A stretch of 64,000 nt of DNA from NCBI GenBank assembly GCA_947471745.1, contig CANJKZ010000541.1, positions 434,001 to 498,000 on the forward strand, written 5' to 3'. The stretch comes from Closterium sp. Naga37s-1. Its lineage: Eukaryota; Streptophyta; Zygnematophyceae; Desmidiales; Closteriaceae. The position numbers and the translations under genes were made by a program. Positions within the stretch are counted from its first letter, which is position 1; the number at the start of each line of letters is the position of its first letter. The notes beneath the pieces were generated by a model. That model was not told the origin of the DNA and searched no databases. It worked only from the letters and a program-made list of their open reading frames with translations. This document shows, piece by piece, positions 38,701-48,800 of this stretch.

Positions 38701-41111
38701 CTGCTGCCGGTGAGGTCGCACGCCAGCCGGGAGAGGGCTGCTGCCGGTGAGGTCGCACGCCAGCCGGGAGAGGGCTGCTGCCAGTGAGGTCGCACGCCAG
38801 CCGGGAGAGGGCTGCTGAAGGTGAGGTCGCACGCCAGCCGGGAGAGGGCTGCTGCAGGTGAGGTCGCACGCCAGCCGGGAGAGGGCTGCTGCAGGTGAGG
38901 TCGCACGCCAGCCGGGAGAGGGCTGCTGCAGGTGAGGTCGCACGCCAGCCGGGAGAGGGCTGCTGCAGGTGAGGTCGCACGCCAGCCGGGAGAGGGCTGC
39001 TGCAGGTGAGGTCGCACGCCAGCCGGGAGAGGGCTGCTGCAGGTGAGGTCGCACGCCAGCCGGGAGAGGGCTGCTGCAGGTGAGGTCGCACGCCAGCCGG
39101 GAGAGGGCTGCTGCAGGTGAGCTCGCATGCCAGCCGGGAGAGGGCTGCTGCAGGTGAGCTCGCACGCCAGCCGGGAGAGGGCTGCTGCAGGTGAGCTCGC
39201 ACGCCAGCCGGGAGAGGGCTGCTGCAGGTGAGCTCGCACGCCAGCCGGGAGAGGGCTGCTGCAGGTGAGCTCGCACGCCAGCCGGGAGAGGGCTGCTGCA
39301 GGTGAGCTCGCACGCCAGCCGGGAGAGGGCTGCTGCAGGTGAGCTCGCACGCCAGCCGGGAGAGGGCTGCTGCAGGTGAGCTCGCACGCCAGCCGGGAGA
39401 GGGCTGCTGCAGGTGAGCTCGCACGCCAGCCGGGAGAGGGCTGCTGCAGGTGAGCTCGCACGCCAGCCGGGAGAGGGCTGCTGCAGGTGAGCTCGCACGC
39501 CAGCCGGGAGAGGGCTGCTGCAGGTGAGCTCGCACGCCAGCCGGGAGAGGGCTGCTGCAGGTGAGCTCGCACGCCAGCCGGGAGAGGGCTGCTGCAGGTG
39601 AGCTCGCACGCCAGCCGGGAGAGGGCTGCTGCAGGTGAGCTCGCACGCCAGCCGGGAGAGGGCTGCTGCAGTTGAGCTCGCACGCCAGCCGGGAGAGGGC
39701 TGCTGCAGGTGAGCTCGCACGCCAGCCGGGAGAGGGCTGCTGCAGGTGAGCTCGCACGCCAGCCGGGAGAGGGCTGCTGCAGGTGAGCTCGCACGCCAGC
39801 CGGGAGAGGGCTGCTGCAGGTGAGCTCGCACGCCAGCCGGGAGAGGGCTGCTGCAGGTGAGCTCGCACGCCAGCCGGGAGAGGGCTGCTGCAGGTGAGCT
39901 CGCACGCCAGCCGGGAGAGGGCTGCTGCAGGTGAGCTCGCACGCCAGCCGGGAGAGGGCTGCTGCCGGTGAGGTCGCACGCCAGCCGGGAGAGGGCTGCT
40001 GCAGGTGAGGTCGCACGCCAGCCGGGAGAGGGCTGCTGTAGGTGAGGTCGCACGCCAGCCGGGAGAGGGCTGCTGCAGGTGAGGTCGCACGCCAGCCGGG
40101 AGAGGGCTGCTGCAGGTGAGGTCGCACGCCAGCCGGGAGAGGGCTGCTGCAGGTGAGGTCGCACGCCAGCCGGGAGAGGGCTGCTGCAGGTGAGCTCGCA
40201 CGCCAGCCGGGAGAGGGCTGCTGCAGGTGAGCTCGCACGCCAGCCGGGAGAGGGCTGCTGCAGGTGAGCTCGCACGCCAGCCGGGAGAGGGCTGCTGCAG
40301 GTGAGCTCGCACGCCAGCCGGGAGAGGGCTGCTGCAGGTGAGCTCGCACGCCAGCCGGGAGAGGGCTGCTGCAGGTGAGCTCGCACGCCAGCCGGGAGAG
40401 GGCTGCTGCAGGTGAGCTCGCACGCCAGCCGGGAGAGGGCTGCTGCAGGTGAGCTCGCACGCCAGCCGGGAGAGGGCTGCTGCAGGTGAGCTCGCACGCC
40501 AGCCGGGAGAGGGCTGCTGCAGGTGAGCTCGCACGCCAGCCGGGAGAGGGCTGCTGCAGGTGAGCTCGCACGCCAGCCGGGAGAGGGCTGCTGCAGGTGA
40601 GCTCGCACGCCAGCCGGGAGAGGGCTGCTGCAGGTGAGCTCGCACGCCAGCCGGGAGAGGGCTGCTGCAGGTGAGCTCGCACGCCAGCTGGGAGAGGGCT
40701 GCTGCAGGTGAGCTCGCACGCCAGCCGGGAGAGGGCTGCTGCAGGTGAGCTCGCACGCCAGCCGGGAGAGGGCTGCTGCAGGTGAGCTCGCACGCCAGCC
40801 GGGAGAGGGCTGCTGCAGGTGAGCTCGCACGCCAGCCGGGAGAGGGCTGCTGCAGGTGAGGTCGCACGCCAGCCGGGAGAGGGCTGCTGCCGGTGAGGTC
40901 GCACGCCAGCCGGGAGAGGGCTGCTGCAGGTGAGGTCGCACGCCAGCCGGGAGAGGGCTGCTGTAGGTGAGGTCGCACGCCAGCCGGGAGAGGGCTGCTG
41001 CAGGTGAGGTCGCACGCCAGCCGGGAGAGGGCTGCTGCAGGTGAGGTCGCACGCCAGCCGGGAGAGGGCTGCTGCAGGTGAGGTCGCACGCCAGCCGGGA
41101 GAGGGCTGCTG
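29793..41111. repeat. 37-bp minisatellite, about 306 copies, with higher-order structure
   Basis: Unit: GGTGAGGTCGCACGCCAGCC followed by GGGAGAGGGCTGCTGCA; the array spans 11.3 kb with almost no length variation. Main variants are TGCAGG/TGCCGG, and GAGGTC/GAGCTC in two blocks (39119-39940 and 40193-40830). Rare marker variants recur at fixed distances (see findings). Because 37 is one more than a multiple of three and the minus-strand unit has no stop, all three minus frames stay open for about 3770 codons; I regard these as artefacts. It lies between genes A and B. Confidence 0.98.
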
Positions 41112-43276
41112 AACCGAGGGGGAAGGGGTAGGAGGGCGGGAAGGCCCTTAGGAAGAGGAAGCGAGTGGGAAAGGGGAGGAGGGCTGGATGGCCCGAAGGA
41201 GGCGGAAGCGATGGGGAAGGGGGAGGAGGGCTGGATGGACCGAAGGAGGAGGAAGCGAGGGGGAAGGGGGAGGCGGGCTGGATGGCCCTTAGGAGGAGGA
41301 AGCGAGGGGGAAAGGGGAATTAGGCTGGATGGCCCGAAGGAGGAGGAAGCGAGGGGGAAGGGGGAGGGTGGCTGGATGGCCCTTAAGAGGAGGAAGCGAG
41401 GGGGAAGGGGGAAGAGGGCTGGATGGCCCTTAGGAGGAGGAAGCGAGGGGGAAGGGGGAGGAGGGCGGGAAGGCCCTTAGGAGGAGGAAGAGAGGGGGAA
41501 GAGGGAGGGGGGCTGGATGGCCCTTAAGAGGAGGAAGCGAGGGGGAAGGGGGAAGAGGGCTGGATGGCCCTTAGGAGGAGGAAGCGAGGGGGAAGGGAGA
41601 GGAGGGCTGGATGGGGAGAAGGAGGAGGAAGCGAGGGGGAAGGGGGAGGAGGGCTGGATGGCCCTTAGGAGGAGGAAGCGAGGGGGAAAGGGGAAGAGGG
41701 CTGGATGGCCCGAAGGAGGAGGAAGCGAGAAGGAAGGGGGAGGAGGGCGGGAAGGCCCTTAGGAGGGGGAAGCGAGGGGGAAGGGGGAAGAGGGCTGGAT
41801 GGCCCTTAGGAGGAGGAAGCGAGGGGGAAGGGGGAGGAGGGCTGGATGGCCCAATGGAGGAGGAAGCGAGGGGGAAGGGGGAGGAGGGCTGGATGGCCCT
41901 TAAGAGGAGGAAGCCAGGGGGAAGGGGGAGGAGGGCTGGATGCCCCGAAGGAGGAGGAAGCGAGGGGGAAGGGGGAGGAGGGCTGGATGGCCCGAAGGAG
42001 GAGGAAGCGAGGGGGAAGGGGGAGGAGGGCTGGATGGCCCTTAGGAGGAGGAAGCGAGGGGGGCGGGGGAGGAGGGCTGGATGGCCCGAAGGAGGCGGAA
42101 GCGAGGGGGAAGGGGGAGGAGGGCTGGATGGCCCGAAGGAGGAGGAAGCGAGGGGGAAGGGGGAGGAGGGCTGGATGGCCCTTAGGAGGAGGAAGCGAGG
42201 GGGAAGGGGGAGGAGGGCTGGATGGCCCTTAGGAGGAGGAAGCGAGGGGGAAGAGGAGGAGGGCTGGATGGCCCTTAGGAGGAGGAAGCGAGGGGGAAGG
42301 GGGAGGGGGGCTGGATGGCCCGAAGGAGGAGGAAGCGAGGGGGGAGAAGGGTGGGAAGGCCCTTAGGAGAAGGAAGCGAGGGGGAAGGGGGAGGAGGGCG
42401 GGAAGGCCCTTATTAGGAGGAAGCGAAGGGGAAGGGAGAGGAGGGTAGGATGGCCCTTAGGAGGAGGAAGCGAGGGGGAATGGGGAGGAGGGCTGGATGG
42501 CCCTAAGGAGGAGGAAGCGAGGGGGAAGGGGGAGGAGGGCGGGAAGGCCCTTAGGAGGAGGAAGAGAGGGGGAAGGGGGAGGAGGGCGGGAAGGCCCTTA
42601 GGAGGAGGAAGCGAGGGGGAAGGCGGAGGAGGGCTGGATGGCCCTTAGGAGGAGGAAGCGAGGGGGAAGGGGGAGGAGGGCGGGAAGGCCCTTAGGAGGA
42701 GGAAGACATGGGGAAGGGGGAGGAGGGCGGGAAGGCCCTTAGGAAGAGGAAGCGAGTGGGAAGGGGGAGGAGGGCTGGATGGCCTTAAGGAGGAGGAAGC
42801 GACTGGGAAGGGGGAGGAGGGCTGGATGGCCCTTAAGAGGAGGAAGCGAGGGGGAAGGGGGAGGAGGGCTGGATGGCCCGAAGGAGGAGGAAGCGAGGGG
42901 GAAGGGGGAGGAGGGCTGGATGGCCCGAAGGAGGAGGAAGCGAGGGGGAAGGGGGAGGAGGGCTGGATGGCCCTTAGGAGGAGGAAGCGAGGGGGAGGGG
43001 GGAGTAGGGCTGGATGGCCCGAAGGAGGCGGAAGCGAGGGGGAAGGGGGAGGAGGGCTGGATGGCCCGAAGGAGGAGGAAGTGAGGGGGAAGGGGGAGGA
43101 GGGCTGGATGGCCCTTAGGAGGAGGAAGCGAGGGGGAAGGGGGAGGAGGGCTGGATGGCCCTTAGGAGGAGGAAGCGAGGGGGAAGGGGGAGGAGGGCTG
43201 GATGGCCCGAAGGAGGAGGAAGCGAGGGGGAAGGGGGAAGAGGGCTGGATGGCCCGAAGGAGGAGGAAGCGAGGGC
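41112..43276. repeat. 47-bp minisatellite, about 46 copies
   Basis: Unit: GAGGGCTGGATGGCCCTTAG followed by GAGGAGGAAGCGAGGGGGAA and GGGGGAG, more diverged than the 37-bp array (CCCTTAG/CCCGAAG, GGCTGGATGG/GGCGGGAAGG variants). It starts directly where the 37-bp array ends. Purine-rich on the + strand; both strands translate openly over hundreds of codons with repetitive Gly/Arg/Glu or Pro/Ser peptides. No gene is inferred. Confidence 0.95.
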
Positions 43277-43305
43277 AGATGCTTGAATGATCAAGAGAAG
43301 CCTCC

Positions 43306-43555
43306 ATAAAATAACAAACGTGCGTTGATTTGGCACCACATAATAGCACAGACCTATCCTTGTACAATTCTCCCTGCTCGCATGTTCGGAACATCATTTC
43401 TTCCTACCTGATCCTGCGAATGACACCAAACCTGCCCAGCATGTTTGGAATGTACTAAATGCTTTCATGATAAGAATAAACATTGTTTAAAATAACAAAC
43501 GGGCGTCAATGGCACCATGTAGTAGCACAGACCTATCCTTGCGCAGTTCTCAGAA
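43306..43555. repeat. Pair of about 65-bp direct repeats
   Basis: AAAATAACAAACG.GCGT ... AGCACAGACCTATCCTTG occurs at 43306-43370 and 43489-43555. The interval contains GATAAGAATAAACATTGTT, echoed at about 43815. Possibly tiny LTR-like or duplicated flanks; unassigned. 43556-44190 shows no further feature. Confidence 0.65.
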
Positions 43556-44194
43556 AAAAAAAACGGGGACAGACACGAAGCGTCAGACAGTTATGAAAAC
43601 ACATGGACCGTCAAGGCAGACAGCATCTGGCAGCAGCAGTGGAGAGGATTCTGCCCGGACAGTTGCGTAACCGTTTGGAGTCGCACGGTTGGATTTCGCT
43701 GTAATAAGGGAATGTACCCTTTAGAGTACATGACTAGTATGTCGTTTTGTATTCCCCTGTACCCTTATTTATTAACATTGTATTTCAATTTTTGTTGCTG
43801 TTTTATCTGGAATGATAAGAATGAATATTGTTATGAGCCAATCACATCGAAATTCATCCATGTTGGCCGCATGTTGTTGCTGAAATTTGGTTGAAGAGTA
43901 TGAAATTGCACCTATTTGTAACCATTCGTGATACTTGTTAGCGCTAGAATTTGGTGTTTAGATGAAAATAGGGTTAGTAGCAGGGACGTTAAACTGTTCA
44001 GAATGCGCTGTACATTCTTCATTCCAGCGCATTGCTGTTGCGAGTCTTTGCACTTTTCTGTTGGTATTTCAGATGAACACGTCATCGTGAAAGTGTTATG
44101 TAATTGGTGTATCATAATTTTCGCGGACCTTGTTGGCGATTAAGTCTGTTGTGATTGGTCCTTTATCGCCAACACGCTGGATTCAAGGAAAGCT

Positions 44195-44545
44195 AGTTCG
44201 CTCCTGTACACCTTACGCAGTTGCGCTGGATTTTTCAACACCAGCGCAGCTGCTCGATTGCTGGTTGGTGCAGCACTTGCGCCTTGCGCAGTTGCGCTGG
44301 GTTTGGTAAACCCAGCGCAACTGATCAATTGCTGGCTGACGCAGCAATTGCACTTTGATGTTGCGCTCAATCTGGCAACAACAGCGCAATTGCAAATTGC
44401 GCGCAGTTGCCAGCAGCGCAACTGCTGCAGCTGCCAGCAGCGCAACTGCTGCAGCTGCCAGCAGCGCAACTGCTGCAGCTGCCAGCAGCGCAACTGCTGC
44501 AGCTGCCAGCAACGCAATTGCTGCATCAGCCAGTGCGCAATTGCT
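44195..44545. repeat. Foldback region with 24-bp CAG/CTG-type tandem repeat
   Basis: A perfect 16-bp hairpin (CAGTTGCGCTGGGTTT, 3-nt loop, 44289-44323) is followed by about five 24-bp units CCAGCAGCGCAACTGCTGCAGCTG, each itself a near-palindrome (44410-44530). GCGCAACTG and its complement recur throughout. No coding role is evident. Confidence 0.8.
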
Positions 44546-45814
44546 GGCGGCAGCTTCCCCAAGACCTTCCGAACTGCCACCCCCAGCCCTTTGCTAGCGC
44601 AAATTCCCCCCCGCAGCTCCTCACAACAACCCACTCAATTGCCCTCCATTGCCCTCTCTCTCATACCTCACTCCCGTCATTTTAGCAGTTGCATTCCGAA
44701 CTTTCCTCTCCTAGGTATATCTCGCTTTCACGGTTCAGCTCAGCAGTTTTTCCTGCGCCTACCTTCAGCTCAGCAGTTTTTCATGGCGCCTTGCCTCCCC
44801 ACCTTACCAGTCGCGACTGCTGTAGTAAAGCTTCGACTTACAGTTTTTATTATTTTCCAGCTTTTTTCTAATGTTATTGTTGGGATATGCCCTGCGTGCT
44901 AACTCTGCCAACGATATCTCGCTACTTGTCATTCTTGCAGGGATTTGTACGTCACTCCGCTAACCTGCTAACATGGCGTGCATTTCTCTACGTTTGTATT
45001 CTTGCAGGTCTTAATTTCATACTGCAGGTCTACGTGCAGGTCTTTCTGTACTTGCAGGTCTTAATTTCATACTGCAGGTCTACTTGGCATGTCGATTTGT
45101 TTTGCTACCCGTGCTGTTATTTTTTTTTCTATGTCTAACAATCGAGATTGTTTGTGTTTTGGTTCGGCTGTTTTAAGGGTGTTGTAGCTGAAGCCGCAGT
45201 AGCTATGGTGTGCAGCCGTTATTGTTTTGAGCCGCAACACAGGAAGCTGTGACAATGGTATGGTGTACCACCAGCAGGATATATGAGTAGTGCTTAGCAC
45301 CGTTGTGCCCTCTATATTATTTAGATTTGTAATGTAATTTATCAATAAAAATTAACCATTACGGTATTGATCTGTGAAAACCATACTAACAAGCTATATG
45401 TTGAAAGAAGTGAATTATTGCACCACAGGTTGACCAGAATGGTACAAATTTAGGTCAGGTCTAGGACAAATCCAGTTCCCTAAAAATACCCTGCTTGGTC
45501 CATTTTGATACCAAAATTGGATCTTGATTTTGGCCAGTTTCAACCCTGAATTTGGCCAGATTTCAACCTTCCAACTAGGCCAAAATTGGTCCAACAGCTT
45601 GGACCAAATTTGGACCAAAATTGGTCAGCTAGGACCAAATTTGGACCAATTTTGGACCAAATCAATAGGGGTTGTTTTGTGATGATGTTCGGATCGCCCA
45701 GGTGACGTGTTCGACCCTAGACGAACACGAACACGTTTGTGCGCCTCTTGATCATCCTCAGTCATAACTATGCTCTCCAGTGTTCCTGACAAGTCCGTGT
45801 TATTCCCTCATCAG
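44546..45814. other. Intergenic or intron DNA, a few short repeats only
   Basis: An exact block CTTGCAGGTCTTAATTTCAT lies at about 45002 and again at 45053. TTGGACCAAA-type palindromic decamers recur at 45590-45665. If gene B starts here its signal-peptide exon is not recognisable. A CGAACACGAACACG stretch at 45720 looks like MITE debris. Confidence 0.5.
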
Positions 45815-45886
45815 AGAGCTGCGGAACAACACCTTCAATGGAGCGATTCCCAACTCCATTGGGAAGCTTTCAAATCTGCGTACTTT
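45815..45886 (+). CDS. Gene B LRR exon a
   Basis: Acceptor tcatcag, donor gtaagt; 72 nt, phase 2. Reads ELRNNTFNGAIPNSIGKLS.... Confidence 0.8.
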
Positions 45887-48800
45887 GTAAGTGCCAGTCC
45901 TCTTGAACTAGGGATGAGCAAGAGGCAAACACGAACGTGTTCGCGTTCGCCCCTGCACGAACACCGCCGTTCGGCGAACCGAACAACGTTCGGTTTGGCG
46001 AACACCTTTCCCCAAAAAAGGTGTTCGCCGTTCGCCTGTAAAGGCGAACACCTTGGTTTCGCGGCAAACCCGTTCGTATTCGCTTTTGTGCATCCTCTGT
46101 TACGCTCGAAATACGCAACGGCGGGCAGGGGAATTGCGGGAAACTGGGGGAAAAAATATAGGCTGGCTTTGCCATATTTTTGCTTATCCAGCTCGCCACC
46201 TGGATTTCCCCCCCAGGTAAGGCGAAATGCTCTCCCCCCTCTAGATCTACGAAATTTGCGATTGCTCGCCACTCCCCCACAATCCCCGAACTTACAAAAA
46301 ATGCGAACGCTATTCCTATCAATCCCCAACTTACGCAATTCGCGAATGCTTTCCCCAACCCCATGCATACGAAATTTGCGAATGCTTACCCCCAACCCCC
46401 AACTTACGAGATTCTGCAGTATTCCTGTCTAATCCCTTCCCGACAACCTAAATCTCACCTACCCAAGTCTAGTCAGACTAACGTAAGGTAACAATTTACT
46501 TACGCTAAGTCCTAATGAGGTGTTAATGGCGTGATGTGTGGGGGGCGTGGTAGTAATGGCTGCTTCTGAATAGGGCGACTAAGTTTGAGCTCAAATTTGA
46601 GCTCAAACCGAATGTCCCGCAACCCTAAATTGTAGATCGCGGGACAGTCGCGACGAACACATTCGTGTTCGTTTTTGCCCCAAAACGAACATGAACGTGT
46701 TCGTGTTCGTCGCGGCTCGGCACCCACGACGAGACGAACACCGAACGTGTTCGGGCGAAAACCAAACACGTTCGCCCGAACATTTTTAGCCAAAAAAAAA
46801 TCCTGTTCGACCCTTTTTTGAACTTGCCTCAAGTTGGAGGTGTTCACGCCTTGAGCTATGCAGTTAGTCAAAAACATATTTTCAGCCCCGGTTTTGTCTC
46901 GCGACCAACAAACCGGGAACGCCTGATATGCGAGTGTCAAACTTGAACCTGTGCGTGGCCCAACGCGAACCTACTACTTGAGCCTTCCCGATGTAGGCGC
47001 TCCCAATATTGATTATATCATTTTTTTCTACCATTGGGATACTCCACCCGCTGCCATGCCACGAGCTCCGTGCCCTTCGATTGTGTTTTCCAGCTGTCTC
47101 CGATGGATTCTGTTCTGCTTCTGTACTCTTTAATTTCCAATTTATTCACCATTACGAGACATACAGATTGTTCAACTGTTGTGAGTTTGATGTTGCTTTT
47201 GGGGGTGGTTATGATGCTACATGGATCCTGTAAATTGTTTTTCTGGTCATGATCTCACTCACATAACGAAGGTAAGCTGTGAAGAAATAAGCAAAACATA
47301 GCTGTATGACGCAACCAGCAGACAGAGTGTATGTATATCCCTCAACCATGCAGTCACAGTGATCCACCTCCGAGGTGGATGAGTTGAGCTAAGACAAGCT
47401 CGCTCCCTATAAGGCAAAGCGAGCCCTCAGTCTGACATGGCTGGTCTTGAGCTGGAGCATTTCAGTTCGTGACGAGATGAGCGGGCGAGATGGCTGAACG
47501 TTCTAGACTGCCGAGCCAACAAGCTTAGGCATGATAAATTGGCCCGTTCAGGTCGGGCCCGCCCGACCCGACCCAGGAAAATGGCCGGGCCTGGTCAGGA
47601 CTTTCAATGTCCTGGCCCGGGCGGGACGAGTCGGTCCGGCTCGGGCGAAAAACCCGCCTGATGTTGAATTCCGGGTCGGGTTGGGTCGGGTCGGGCCTCG
47701 GCCGACTTTGACCCGACTTGGAATCGGGTCAAATAGAGGGTAACCGATTTTGACACTAGGGAAAACCCTAACTAACCGTCAGCCCAGAAGTCCTAGTTTG
47801 TAGTCACATACTAGTCGACTATGTGCAAGGGATCAATGTCAAGTGATCTGTAAAGAGTGGGAGAGGGGGGGATGGGAACTGTAGACCCAGTGCGGTTAAG
47901 GGTGATGAGCAGAGCAGTGGCGAATCGGTTGGAAATCTGTGCATCACATTTGTGGAAACAAGTGCATAGCCTGAGATGCTCATGCCTAAACAAGCTGATG
48001 CTCATGCCGAGCCGGGTCGGGCCAGCTGCTCATGCCTAAACAAGCTGAGCTGCCAGCTGGGCCACGTACTCTTTTCGAATCCGGATTAATGTCACGTGCG
48101 TGCATGCATGCCCTCATTGTCTTATCGGATCCCTTGTTTCCAACTCATTGAATGGCATAATTTTCCAGTCAATTACCAACCTTGCAAATCTTTGTCACAA
48201 GTAGGTAGGATTGTTGCTGGTTCGAGGAGGGGGGAACACTTCGTGACTATCTGGGCAGGGCAGGTTGTCCCTTGACATGGCACTTTCGTGTGGTCGGTCG
48301 GGTCTCATTTCGGCTTGTCAACAGGTTCTGGGCTGGGCTGATCATTGCCCGGCTCTTGCGGCTTGTCGAGTGGGCTCAGCACGACTTGGGACGAGCTGAA
48401 TGTTGGAAATGGGCGTATTTGCTTTTCCCTTGAGCGAGTCGAGCCAACATGCCCATGCTTTCAGATCCATCAACTCCTTGTTGTCAATGCATGCACACTG
48501 CTACTCTTACCTTCCCATCATTGGTCAGGAGTCTACTCAGAAATTCGCTCACCGGGTCGATTCCATCCACCATTGGACGTTTGAGCAGCCTGACATTATT
48601 GTGAGTAGGATTGGGACAAGCACCTCGAGTGTTACCCTATCAGTACCCCATCAACTCTAAACAAACCTCAGCTGTAAACATACATGTGAGTCTTTTGATT
48701 GGACCCGCATGTTATCACTGCTACTTACCGTATCGACTATGACTTAGTCATCCCAAGAATTTGTTTCTCTGTCCTTATGAGCTTCGTTACATGAGAGTAC

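Noticed and set aside
29703-41089. Three giant minus-strand ORFs of about 3770 codons
   Set aside because: They are three frames of the same 37-bp minisatellite, equally open, giving the same peptide. Variants fall in all codon positions alike, and there is no sign of splice sites or a conserved domain. An automatic result of the repeat length.
29793-41111. CRISPR array
   Set aside because: Repeats are directly tandem with no variable spacers, and the setting is eukaryotic.
29793-41111. Centromeric or telomeric satellite
   Set aside because: No telomere-type short repeat and a unit far shorter than typical centromere satellites; the array is flanked by genes. Not excluded, but unsupported.
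41211-43397. Gly/Arg/Glu-rich (+) and Pro/Ser-rich (-) ORFs in the 47-bp array
   Set aside because: Both strands are open because the unit lacks stops; the peptides are pure repeat translation.
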